NCBI RefSeq assembly: GCF_036271055.1
Contig: NZ_DATBBJ010000073.1
Location: forward strand, 248,001-312,000
From: Scandinavium sp036271055
GTDB lineage: Bacteria; Pseudomonadota; Gammaproteobacteria; Enterobacterales; Enterobacteriaceae
DNA: 64,000 nt
Direction of reading: 5' to 3'
Shown: piece by piece, positions 54,089-62,574 of the stretch
Position numbering within the stretch: position 1 is the first letter of the stretch
Layout: every line of letters begins with the position of its first letter
The notes under the pieces: model-generated
What the model saw: only the letters and a program-made list of their open reading frames with translations
What the model was told of the DNA's origin: nothing
Database searches by the model: none
Made by a program: the position numbers and the translations under genes

Positions 54089-55699
54089 TCACAGCTCAAT
54101 AAACGGCAATCGCCTGCGACTCTGCGTGGCGGCTTTCGAGGCCGATTTGGCGATATTTTCACCTATTTCGGCACACACGGTAATGCCCTGCACAAACGGC
54201 TGGTCATGCATCAAATAGGGCAATGCGGCGAAGGCAATTCGTCCGCGCACCGACTCAGGTTCAAGTAGCGTGTAATCCTGGGCAACATCCGGGAAATCTT
54301 CACCGGTAGTTTCCAGTTGCTGACGTAATGTCGGGAAGGGCAAATCACGGATTTTGAGCGCCTGCTGCCCACGAGCGTCGATAAAAGTATCGAACTCGAA
54401 ATCACCGTTTTGGCTGAAAATCAGCGTCCTGTCGGTTTCAACCTCCATCTTATAGTCCGTTCCCAGCGCATGGATGCTGAGTATCCCAGCCTCACGTAAA
54501 GCCAGCAAACGCCGAATCGACTCTGACGGAATGGCGGTGTAGTTATCGATAAACACACGAGCCAGTCCATTTTTGAAACGCTCCCGGTCCCGCTCCGTAA
54601 GGTGCGGCACGATATCTTCTACCGCTTCGTGTAGGCGCAAAATGGTGTAGCGCCAGTACACGGTATGTTTTTCGCGTTTGTTGCGTTCGACTTCCCGAAG
54701 GTTCGCGACGGCCCAGTGAAAGGGATTATGGTTTTTCCTGTCGGCAAACCAGGCGTCGGAGAACGTATCGGCATTCAACGATTGCAGTGAAATTTTCTCG
54801 CTCCATTGCGGGTCGGCACGTTCAAGTTCCTGAAGCACAAGTTCAAATACGCGGTCCAGTAAACCATCGCTCCCGGCGGCAATTTCTCTCTCAATGGCAA
54901 GCTCTGTCACGATCAGCAAGGGTTCATAGGGAATAGGGCAGTAAAAATCCGCTTCCGGCAAAATTCCGGAACGCGACAGCAGGGCAATTTTCAGTGACTG
55001 ACTTTCGTCATTGAGTTTGAACGCCATCGAATCAGCATCGGATTCAATGAACGTACCATGCTGCACCACCACAGCCATCGCCGCATCAATGGCGCTGAGC
55101 GAGATGCCCATAATGCCAACGTTGCCTGCCGTAATATGGGCTTCAATCAAACCCGACCACGGACTCGGGAAAAATGAGCGTGTCGCTTCCTCTTCTTCCG
55201 GCCAGACGTGGCCTGTGGCGATCACCGCCAGATCGTAGATGTCGCTGACCGGCTCGCCTTCGGCCCACAGCGTGACGCCCTCTGGTGAAGCCTTGATATC
55301 CGTGATGTCGCAGGATTCTTGAATGGCTATCTGGAAACCACGCTGTTTCGCCTGTTCAACCAGTTGCAGAAACTGCGCGCGATAATATTCACCAAGCAAA
55401 ATACGCGGCAAAAACTGGCGTTCATGAAGCGTCGTTGGCTCCACGCCGTAACGCGCCAGATGCGCTTTTGGCTGGCTTTTCAGCCAGTCGAGATAAGTGG
55501 AAAACAGCGGGGGAATTTCAATGCTGGCGATGTTTGCCAGCATCATGCGTGAGTTATCCTCATCGGTATAAGGCATGCCGACACCCGCTTCTTCCGCGCG
55601 TTCATATAACGAAATCGCCATCGGCGTTTTGTTTTTCACCAGCGAATAAAAGGTATAAATACCGGTTGGGCCAGTGCCAATAATGGCTATCTTTTTCAT
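54089..55699 (-). CDS. FAD/NAD(P)-binding oxidoreductase
   Basis: 536-residue flavoprotein-like enzyme with an N-terminal dinucleotide motif (KKIAIIGTGPTGIYTFYSL) and a second NAD(P)-binding stretch (HITAGNVGIMGISLSAIDA), with the ATG motif VIATGHVWP between them. The layout is that of the FAD-NAD(P)-binding family related to N-hydroxylating monooxygenases and lysine or ornithine oxygenases. The substrate cannot be read from sequence. Divergent from the aminotransferase gene across 148 bases. Not in E. coli at this locus. Confidence 0.82.
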   Translation of the reverse strand: MKKIAIIGTGPTGIYTFYSLVKNKTPMAISLYERAEEAGVGMPYTDEDNSRMMLANIASIEIPPLFSTYLDWLKSQPKAHLARYGVEPTTLHERQFLPRILLGEYYRAQFLQLVEQAKQRGFQIAIQESCDITDIKASPEGVTLWAEGEPVSDIYDLAVIATGHVWPEEEEATRSFFPSPWSGLIEAHITAGNVGIMGISLSAIDAAMAVVVQHGTFIESDADSMAFKLNDESQSLKIALLSRSGILPEADFYCPIPYEPLLIVTELAIEREIAAGSDGLLDRVFELVLQELERADPQWSEKISLQSLNADTFSDAWFADRKNHNPFHWAVANLREVERNKREKHTVYWRYTILRLHEAVEDIVPHLTERDRERFKNGLARVFIDNYTAIPSESIRRLLALREAGILSIHALGTDYKMEVETDRTLIFSQNGDFEFDTFIDARGQQALKIRDLPFPTLRQQLETTGEDFPDVAQDYTLLEPESVRGRIAFAALPYLMHDQPFVQGITVCAEIGENIAKSASKAATQSRRRLPFIEL

Positions 55700-55847
55700 T
55701 CATCTGTTCCTGTCATCCTTTGTTCCAAGTCTAGACCAGGATTAGAGCTATGCAATTTCCTCATGGCTATCATGACAACAATTCGATTGTCGGCTCCCGA
55801 GGCTTTCTATTGAATAGTTATGCATATTTACTGAGAAAGGATTGGCG

Positions 55848-57017
55848 ATGACTCTGCGTTCTTCGGTGAAAACCCGCACAAAACTGCCCGACGTGGGCAC
55901 GACCATTTTTACCGTGATTGGTCAGCTTTCTTCTCAACATAACGCGATTAACCTTTCCCAGGGCGCACCGAATTTTGCTTGTGACGCTCGTTTAGTGCAG
56001 GGCGTAACGCGCGCGATGGAAGAGGGGCATAATCAGTATGCGCCGATGACCGGGCTGCATTCGCTGAAAACGCGCATCGCAGAAAAGATTGCCACTCTGT
56101 ATGGCACGCGCTACGACGTTGACAGCGAAGTGCTGGTCACCGCCAGCGCCAGTCAGGGCCTCTATTCAGCCATCGGTGGTCTGGTCCATCCCGGCGATGA
56201 AGTTATCTATTTTGAGCCGTCGTTCGACAGCTACGCGCCGATTGTGCGTTTGCAGGGCGCAACGCCGGTCGCTATCAAGCTGACGGTGCCTGATTTCACC
56301 GTCAATTGGGATGAAGTGCGCGCAGCCATCACGCCACGCACGCGGATGATCATCATCAATACGCCGCATAACCCGAGCGGCAAAGTGTTCGACGGCGACG
56401 ATTTAAATCAGTTGGCCGCGCTGACCCGCAACACCGATATCGTGATTTTGTCCGATGAAGTGTACGAACATGTGGTATTCGACGGTCAGCCACATCACGG
56501 TATGGCGACGCATCCGCAACTGGCAGAGCGCAGTGTGATCATCTCCTCATTCGGCAAAACCTATCATGTCACCGGCTGGCGCGTGGGTTACTGTGTGGCC
56601 CCGGCGGAACTGATGGACGAAATCTGCAAAGTGCATCAATTTCTGATGTTCTCTGCCGATACACCGATGCAGTACGCCTTTGCGGAACACATGAATGACC
56701 CGCAAACCTGGCTGTCGCTGGCGGCGTTTTATCAGCGCAAGCGTGACCTTTTGCAGTCATTGCTGGCCGAATCACCGTTCCGTCTGCTACCGAGTCAGGG
56801 TTCTTTCTTCCTGCTGGCGGATTACAGCCATTTCAGCGATGAAAGCGACAGCGAAATGGTGAAGCGTTTAATTGTCGACCACGGCGTGGCGACGATCCCG
56901 CTGTCGGCGTTCTACACCGATGGCACCGATAACAAACTGATCCGCCTCTCTTTTGCGAAAGATGAGGCCACATTACGAGCAGGTGCTGCGGCCCTGTGTC
57001 AGGTAAAACCACGTTAA
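55848..57017 (+). CDS. PLP-dependent aminotransferase, YbdL/MtnE-like
   Basis: 389-residue class I aminotransferase. Hallmarks: NQYAPMTGLHSLKTRIA, SQGLYSAIGGLVHPGDEV, IIINTPHNPSGKVF, DEVYEHVVFDG and the PLP lysine in SSFGKTYHVTGWRVGY. It resembles E. coli YbdL (a methionine/broad-range transaminase) but is a separate paralogue. Start at ATG 55848 with AAGGATT upstream. The binding-protein gene follows 12 bases later, so they are co-transcribed. Substrate uncertain; an aminoadipate or related amino acid is suggested by context only. Confidence 0.88.
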   Translation: MTLRSSVKTRTKLPDVGTTIFTVIGQLSSQHNAINLSQGAPNFACDARLVQGVTRAMEEGHNQYAPMTGLHSLKTRIAEKIATLYGTRYDVDSEVLVTASASQGLYSAIGGLVHPGDEVIYFEPSFDSYAPIVRLQGATPVAIKLTVPDFTVNWDEVRAAITPRTRMIIINTPHNPSGKVFDGDDLNQLAALTRNTDIVILSDEVYEHVVFDGQPHHGMATHPQLAERSVIISSFGKTYHVTGWRVGYCVAPAELMDEICKVHQFLMFSADTPMQYAFAEHMNDPQTWLSLAAFYQRKRDLLQSLLAESPFRLLPSQGSFFLLADYSHFSDESDSEMVKRLIVDHGVATIPLSAFYTDGTDNKLIRLSFAKDEATLRAGAAALCQVKPR

Positions 57018-57029
57018 GGGGCGTTGGCG

Positions 57030-57806
57030 ATGAAGAAAGTGAAAGCACTGATTGTGGGCATGGGCCTGTTCTGCTCGGTCTCTTCCTTTGCCGCAGGCGA
57101 GCTGCGTTTCGGCGTGGAAGCGGAGTATCCGCCGTTTGAAAGCCGTAACTCCGCAGGCGAACTCGAAGGGTTTGATATCGATTTAGGCAACGCCATCTGT
57201 AAAGCGGCAGCGCTGAAATGCAGTTGGATAGAAAGCTCGTTTGATTCGCTGATCCCGGGCCTGGTGGCGAAGAAATTCGATGCCATCAACTCGGCGATGA
57301 ATATCACTGAACAACGGCGTAAAAGTATCGATTTCACCCAACCGATTTACCGCATCCCTTCGCAGTTAGTGGGTAAAGAAAGCAGCGGAATGCAGACCAC
57401 GCCGGAAGGGTTAAAGGGCAAAACCATTGGCGTGTTACAGGGTTCAATTCAGGAAACCTATGCCAAAGAACATTGGGAAAAACACGGTGTCACCGTGGTG
57501 TCCTATAAAGATCAGAATTTGGCGTGGGCCGATTTGCTGAACGGACGTATTGACGCAAGCCTTGTGATGTCTGCCGCCGGACAGGCCGGATTCCTTAGCA
57601 AACCGCAGGGCAAAGGCTTCGGTTTCATCGGCAAACCTGTCGCGGATGACACCATTCTGGGCAGCGGCATTGGCTTTGGTTTACGCCAGGGCGATGCAGA
57701 GCACAAAAAACAACTCGACGCCGCCATCGACAAAGTTCGCGCCGATGGCACGATCACCAAGCTTGCGGCGAAATACTTTCCTGGTATCGATGTCAGCGTA
57801 AAATAG
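57030..57806 (+). CDS. Periplasmic amino-acid-binding protein, HisJ/ArgT-like
   Basis: 258-residue solute-binding protein with a signal peptide ending near SSFA-AGELRFG. Family motifs are clear: YPPFESRNSAGELEGFDIDL, ITEQRRKSIDFTQPIY, GVLQGSIQETYAKEHW and DGTITKLAAKYFPG. Compared with ArgT/HisJ, the ligand-contacting region departs: SSLS is SAMN here and the aspartate that binds the ligand alpha-amino group (QDE motif) aligns with methionine (LVMSAAGQAGFL). Ligand is therefore probably not plain histidine, lysine or arginine. No permease or ATPase genes adjoin; it may use the HisQMP transporter encoded elsewhere. Confidence 0.87.
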   Translation: MKKVKALIVGMGLFCSVSSFAAGELRFGVEAEYPPFESRNSAGELEGFDIDLGNAICKAAALKCSWIESSFDSLIPGLVAKKFDAINSAMNITEQRRKSIDFTQPIYRIPSQLVGKESSGMQTTPEGLKGKTIGVLQGSIQETYAKEHWEKHGVTVVSYKDQNLAWADLLNGRIDASLVMSAAGQAGFLSKPQGKGFGFIGKPVADDTILGSGIGFGLRQGDAEHKKQLDAAIDKVRADGTITKLAAKYFPGIDVSVK

Positions 57807-57815
57807 CCTTCATTC

Positions 57816-57985
57816 TTCAAGTTGCAGGTGCGTTGGCTGCGTTCCCACACCCCAGTCACTTACTTAAGTAAGCTCCTGGGGATGTGCTCTCTTGCCGCGT
57901 AATTCGGTCCATTTGGACCTCACCCCTTTGGGGCCAGCGCAAGCGCTGTTCAAAACGCCTTCGGCATTTTGTCCTGCAACTTGAA
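57816..57985. repeat. ERIC-like intergenic repeat with internal insertion
   Basis: The element is bounded by TTCAAGTTGCAG and CTGCAACTTGAA inverted repeats and contains the ERIC core CCCCAGTCACTTACTTAAGT followed by AAGCTCCTGGGG. It is about 170 bases, longer than the usual 127, with extra small hairpins (GGTCCATTTGGACC, CCCCTTTGGGG, AGCGCAAGCGCT) near 57906-57950. The remaining 209 bases before opgD hold its promoter region; I see no gene there. Confidence 0.75.
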
Positions 57986-58194
57986 TTATTTTGGCTATTA
58001 CCTCCGCAGTACAAATTGATTCCTTGAGAGCTTTACGCATTTTTACAGCAGGAATCAGGCACTTCCGATCCCAATTATTTATTTCCGGGTTTGTTCGGAT
58101 TTTGTACCGTCAACAATTGGATTATCGGCAGTTTTTGTCTAGAGTGGGCGCATCTTAGCGAAGTCGATTATCAAAGAAGGACGCTGACTCAGGC

Positions 58195-59850
58195 ATGAAC
58201 CGCAGACACTTTATAAAATCTTCCATGGCTGTAGCCGCAGTGAGCGCTACATCTGGCATCGCCACTCTGTTCTCCAAAGCCGCCTTTGCTGATGACTCGT
58301 CGATTGCCGACGGGCAAACGCGCCGCTTTGATTATTCCGTGTTGCAATCTATGGCGCGCGATATCGCCAGCCAACCGTGGGGCGGCGCACCGAAAGATCT
58401 GCCGAAAACGCTGGCAGAGCTAACGCCGCAGGCCTATAACGCCATTCAGTATGATGCGTCCCAGTCGCTGTGGAACAACATCGAAGAGCGCCAACTGGAT
58501 GTGCAATTCTTCCACGTCGGGATGGGCTTCCGTCGCCGTGTACGCATGTTCTCGCTGGACACTGCTTCGCAGCAGGCGCGTGAAATCCACTTCCGCCCTG
58601 AGTTGTTCAAATATAACGACGCAGGGGTGGACACCAAACAGCTCGAAGGGCAGACCGATCTTGGTTTTGCTGGCTTCCGTACCTTTAAAGCACCTGAACT
58701 GGCGCGTCGCGATATCGTCTCGTTCCTCGGCGCAAGCTACTTCCGCGCGGTCGACAGCACTTATCAATACGGTTTATCCGCACGTGGGCTGGCGGTGGAT
58801 ACCTTCACCGACACGCCAGAAGAGTTCCCGGACTTCACCTCTTTCTGGTTTGAAACCGTCAAGCCAGGCGCCACGGTGTTTACCGTCTATGCGCTGCTCG
58901 ACAGCCCAAGCGTGACCGGCGCGTACAAATTCACCGTCAACTGCCAGGAAACGCAGGTGATCATGGATGTGGAAAACCACATCTTCGCGCGCAAGGACAT
59001 CAAACAACTCGGCATCGCGCCGATGACCAGTATGTTCAGTTGTGGCAACAACGAACGCCGCACCTGCGACACCATTCATCCGCAAATTCATGACTCCGAT
59101 CGCCTGGCGATGTGGCGTGGCAACGGTGAATGGGTTTGCCGTCCGCTGAATAACCCGCAGAAATTGCAGTTCAATGCGTTCCAGGACAAAAACCCGCGCG
59201 GGTTTGGCCTGTTACAACTGGACCGCGATTTCTCACATTATCAGGACGTGATGGGCTGGTACGACAAACGCCCAAGCCTGTGGGTTGAGCCGCGTAATCA
59301 GTGGGGCGATGGGGCCGTGTCGTTGATGGAAATCCCAACCACGGGCGAAACGCTGGATAACATCGTTTGCTTCTGGCAGCCGAAGAAAGCGGTAAAAGCA
59401 GGCGACGAGCTGGACTTCAAATACCGTCTGTACTGGGCCGCACAGCCGCCAGTGCGTTCTCCGCTGGCGCGCGTGATGGCGACCCGCACCGGCATGGGCG
59501 GTTTCCCGGAAGGCTGGGCGCCAGGCGAACATTATCCGGAAAAATGGGCGCGTCGTTTTGCCATCGATTTTGTCGGGGGTGACCTGAAAGCGGCTGCGCC
59601 AAAAGGAATTGAGCCGGTTATCACGCTCTCGAACGGTGAAGCGAAGCAGGTGGAAATTCTGTACGTTGAACCGTTCGACGGCTACCGGATCCTGTTTGAC
59701 TGGTATCCGACTAACGACTCTACCGATCCGGTGGAAATGCGCATGTTCCTGCGCTGTCAGGGCGACGCAGTCAGCGAAACCTGGCTGTATCAGTATTTCC
59801 CACCTGAGGCAGATAAGCGTAATTACGTTGATGACCGCGTAATGAAGTAA
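58195..59850 (+). CDS. opgD: Glucan biosynthesis protein D
   Basis: Periplasmic OpgD (MdoD) that trims and shapes osmoregulated periplasmic glucans, 551 residues as in E. coli. The twin-arginine signal is MNRRHFIKSSMAVAAVSATS, so export is by Tat, folded. The body is the MdoG-type beta-sandwich domain, with conserved RDIVSFLGASYFRAVDSTYQ and WVEPRNQWGDGAVSLMEIPT. Single gene with its own promoter region after the ERIC element. Confidence 0.96.
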   Translation: MNRRHFIKSSMAVAAVSATSGIATLFSKAAFADDSSIADGQTRRFDYSVLQSMARDIASQPWGGAPKDLPKTLAELTPQAYNAIQYDASQSLWNNIEERQLDVQFFHVGMGFRRRVRMFSLDTASQQAREIHFRPELFKYNDAGVDTKQLEGQTDLGFAGFRTFKAPELARRDIVSFLGASYFRAVDSTYQYGLSARGLAVDTFTDTPEEFPDFTSFWFETVKPGATVFTVYALLDSPSVTGAYKFTVNCQETQVIMDVENHIFARKDIKQLGIAPMTSMFSCGNNERRTCDTIHPQIHDSDRLAMWRGNGEWVCRPLNNPQKLQFNAFQDKNPRGFGLLQLDRDFSHYQDVMGWYDKRPSLWVEPRNQWGDGAVSLMEIPTTGETLDNIVCFWQPKKAVKAGDELDFKYRLYWAAQPPVRSPLARVMATRTGMGGFPEGWAPGEHYPEKWARRFAIDFVGGDLKAAAPKGIEPVITLSNGEAKQVEILYVEPFDGYRILFDWYPTNDSTDPVEMRMFLRCQGDAVSETWLYQYFPPEADKRNYVDDRVMK

Positions 59851-59856
59851 ACGAGT

Positions 59857-59884
59857 AGGGCCTACGAATGATTTTGTAGGCCCT
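59857..59884. terminator. Hairpin between opgD and the SDR gene
   Basis: AGGGCCTAC / GTAGGCCCT stem around an AT-rich loop (59857-59884), between two convergent genes. Possible bidirectional transcript end; REP-derived in appearance. Confidence 0.55.
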
Positions 59885-59907
59885 GCAAACGCAGCGCCGC
59901 TGAGTAA

Positions 59908-60696
59908 TTATTTACCGCGATAGCGCAACGCCAGTTTCGGTGATTGTCCGCTAAATGCCTGCAAATTCGCATGCAACGCACGCCCTAACAGCGTCACATC
60001 TTCAACGCCCGGCGCACAAATTACCTCTCCTGTGTCCAATCCTTTCAGGCTGGCCGTCACCACTTCTTCTGCGCTCATGCGCGGAATGGCGCTTAAATCC
60101 ATGCCCTGACGTTCATGGAACTCGGTCGCCACTACGCCCGGACACAGCACCTGGATCTGAATTCCCGCCGGTTTCAGTTCTTCGTGCAGCGCCAGGGAAA
60201 GCGAAACTAAATGCGATAGCGCGGCAACATAGGTTGCACGTCCAGCCGCTTCTCCGAGCGGGGCGGTTGCGCCGAAAGCCAGCATACCCGCGACATTCAG
60301 AATGGTGCCATTTTTGCGCTCGACCATCCCCGGCGCGGCAGCGTGAGCCAGTAACGTCGGCGCAATCACTTTCACCTGCAACAGCTCGCTGGCTTTCTTG
60401 GTAGGCAAATCGGTAAAGCCCATATAATGCGAGACACCCGCGTTGTTAATCAGCAGCGTGATCGGCTCCTGGCGGCAGATTTCGCTGATACGGTTCAGGC
60501 CTTCCGGCGTGCTTAAATCTGCCACGACCGGGCGAATCTGTCCGGCAGGAAATTCGGCGACCAGTTCATCGAGGCGCTCCTGGCGTCTGCCAACGGCGAT
60601 CACGTCGTAGCCTTTGGTGGCTAAGCGGCGTGCAAATGCCTGACCAATGCCGGAAGTGGCGCCCGTTACGAGGGCTAAACGCGTTGAAGAAGACAT
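59908..60696 (-). CDS. Atypical short-chain dehydrogenase family protein
   Basis: 262-residue SDR-fold protein. The nucleotide motif TGATSGIG is at 11-18 and NNAG at 84-87, so NAD(P) binding is expected. The catalytic signature is not standard: the tyrosine of YVAAL (156) is followed four residues on by leucine instead of lysine, and the usual serine is replaced in NVAGML. It may be non-catalytic or have an altered mechanism. Start at MSSSTRLALV; an earlier ATG would add 25 non-homologous residues. It occupies the place of ydcH in E. coli. Confidence 0.82.
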   Translation of the reverse strand: MSSSTRLALVTGATSGIGQAFARRLATKGYDVIAVGRRQERLDELVAEFPAGQIRPVVADLSTPEGLNRISEICRQEPITLLINNAGVSHYMGFTDLPTKKASELLQVKVIAPTLLAHAAAPGMVERKNGTILNVAGMLAFGATAPLGEAAGRATYVAALSHLVSLSLALHEELKPAGIQIQVLCPGVVATEFHERQGMDLSAIPRMSAEEVVTASLKGLDTGEVICAPGVEDVTLLGRALHANLQAFSGQSPKLALRYRGK

Positions 60697-60924
60697 ATAT
60701 AAATTCCCGTGTGACGTTATGCGAAGGATGTGAAAAGCATAGTCGGACAACCGCATCTCGACAGCGGCCAACTGCAGCCGCTTATCGAGCTGTTGTGGAC
60801 GCCAATTTTACAATTTAAGAGGGGATGTCGGTGATGCCTCGGCAAATTATTATGTTGGGGTTTATACGTCCATTGCGTAGTTTATTGCATCATTGGCCTT
60901 TGAAAACCTTTTTGAGGTGTTTCC

Positions 60925-61491
60925 ATGATCCCAGAACAACCGCTTCAGGATGAATTGATTCAGGTTTCACCTGAACTGGCGCTACATGCTGCCGATGAAC
61001 GTTTTGTTTCCGCATTGCATCAACTGGTTGTTAAAAACCGCCACTGGTTGCAGCAGTCGCTGAACTGGCCACAGTTTATCGGCGGGGAAGATGACACCCG
61101 GCAAAATATGCTGAGCAACCGGATGCTGCACCAGCGCGGCTACGCCAAAATGTTCCTGATTGTGTTGCGTGATGAGTTGGTTGGCGTGCTGTCGTTTAAT
61201 TCGATAGAACCGCTGAATAAAACCGGGTACATCGGATACTGGCTGGATGAAGCGCATCAGGGGCAGGGAATTATCGCCGACTGTCTCACTGCTTTTATGC
61301 GCTATTACGCGCAGCAGGGCGAAGTGCGGCGCTTTGTCATTAAATGCCGTGTGGAGAACGAACGGAGCAATCAGGTGGCGCTGCGTAACGGATTTGCGCT
61401 GGAAGGGTGTCTGAAACAGGCGGAGTTTCTCAACGGTCACTATCATGACCAGAATATTTACGCCCGTATCATTGACGAACAATCAGAGTGA
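60925..61491 (+). CDS. rimL: Ribosomal protein L7/L12 serine acetyltransferase
   Basis: GNAT N-acetyltransferase that acetylates the N-terminal serine of L12 to give L7, 188 residues (E. coli 179). NWPQF, HQRGYAKMF, YWLDEAHQGQGIIADCL (acetyl-CoA motif) and NQVALRNGFALEGCLKQAEF are conserved. The N-terminus is about nine residues longer than in E. coli. Its 3' end overlaps ydcK by nine bases in convergent orientation. Confidence 0.94.
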   Translation: MIPEQPLQDELIQVSPELALHAADERFVSALHQLVVKNRHWLQQSLNWPQFIGGEDDTRQNMLSNRMLHQRGYAKMFLIVLRDELVGVLSFNSIEPLNKTGYIGYWLDEAHQGQGIIADCLTAFMRYYAQQGEVRRFVIKCRVENERSNQVALRNGFALEGCLKQAEFLNGHYHDQNIYARIIDEQSE

Positions 61492-62463
61492 ACCGAGCAA
61501 CGGGGTACGAGTGATCCGCTCGTCGCCGTTAATCACTTTGCGCCCACGAATGTGAATGGTGTCGCCGTCGTAGGCTTCGATCACCGCGTTGCCGCAGATT
61601 TCCACACGGTGTTCAATCACCACATCGCCGCTAATTCGCGCGTGCCCCTCAATCAAGATTTTGTCGTCGAGTAAAATCGGTCCGCCGCGCAACCAGGCGT
61701 GACCGCCCACAAGGACGTGATGTTTAAGCACACAATTGCCTTCAACGACGGCGTTTTCCGCCACTTGGGAGCTGTAGCGCAATGTCGGAATGGCATCTTC
61801 ATCGCTGCCTGCTACTACTCGGGCGTTGCCATACACTTTTGCGCAGTCGCACACCCAGACGTTATTTTCTTCGTTGCCCTGAATCAGCGCGCTATCGAAA
61901 ACTTCTGCGCGGTGTTCAATAAAGGCCTGATCGACAATCGCTTCACCATAAATTTGCGCCTGATGCACAATGCGCGAACGGCTCACGGTGGCGCGGTCAT
62001 AGATTTGTAAATGCTGCGTTTTGTCCGGCGTCAGGCCAATGGCTGCAATGATGTCGCACTCGTTAAGAATGCGTGCGTCGCCGAAAATATGGCATTCTCC
62101 GCGCACGCGTGAGCGTTGAATGGTGACGTTGTCACTTATTCTGGCGTGATGGGAAAGAGTGGCGTGGTCGATCCAGACATCATCCTCAACTATTACACCG
62201 TGAGAAAGGGTGCAGGGCTGCGTTACTCGGGCATTGCCCGTGACTTTTACGCCAGCAAACACCACGCTGTTTTCGTCGTAAATCCAGCAGTCTCCTTGCT
62301 GGCTGAGCGCGCTTTCTTCGTCAACCCAACCGCCTGCGCTGCCTGCTGTCACATCGGCGAAATCGCGTACGGCTATAAGTTGCCAGAGGGTGACGCTTTT
62401 TTTCTCGCCTTCTTCCTGAAAGCTAAAGGCGCGTGACGTTTCGCTGAGGCGGTACTTGTTCAT
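61483..62463 (-). CDS. ydcK: Hexapeptide-repeat protein YdcK
   Basis: 326-residue left-handed beta-helix protein, same length as E. coli YdcK. Repeats such as VWIDHATLSHHARISDNVTI and VLVGGHAWLRGGPILLDDKI run through most of the chain. No catalytic site or function is established. Convergent with rimL, divergent from tehA. Confidence 0.93.
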   Translation of the reverse strand: MNKYRLSETSRAFSFQEEGEKKSVTLWQLIAVRDFADVTAGSAGGWVDEESALSQQGDCWIYDENSVVFAGVKVTGNARVTQPCTLSHGVIVEDDVWIDHATLSHHARISDNVTIQRSRVRGECHIFGDARILNECDIIAAIGLTPDKTQHLQIYDRATVSRSRIVHQAQIYGEAIVDQAFIEHRAEVFDSALIQGNEENNVWVCDCAKVYGNARVVAGSDEDAIPTLRYSSQVAENAVVEGNCVLKHHVLVGGHAWLRGGPILLDDKILIEGHARISGDVVIEHRVEICGNAVIEAYDGDTIHIRGRKVINGDERITRTPLLGSL

Positions 62464-62574
62464 CGGATTTCTCTATACGAGGGATTAAGATAAACGTAGC
62501 AAAGAATCTGCGTGACGCGACGGATAAGGTTACTTTAAAATGCACCTTCAAATATTTTTGAATGATTAAACAGA

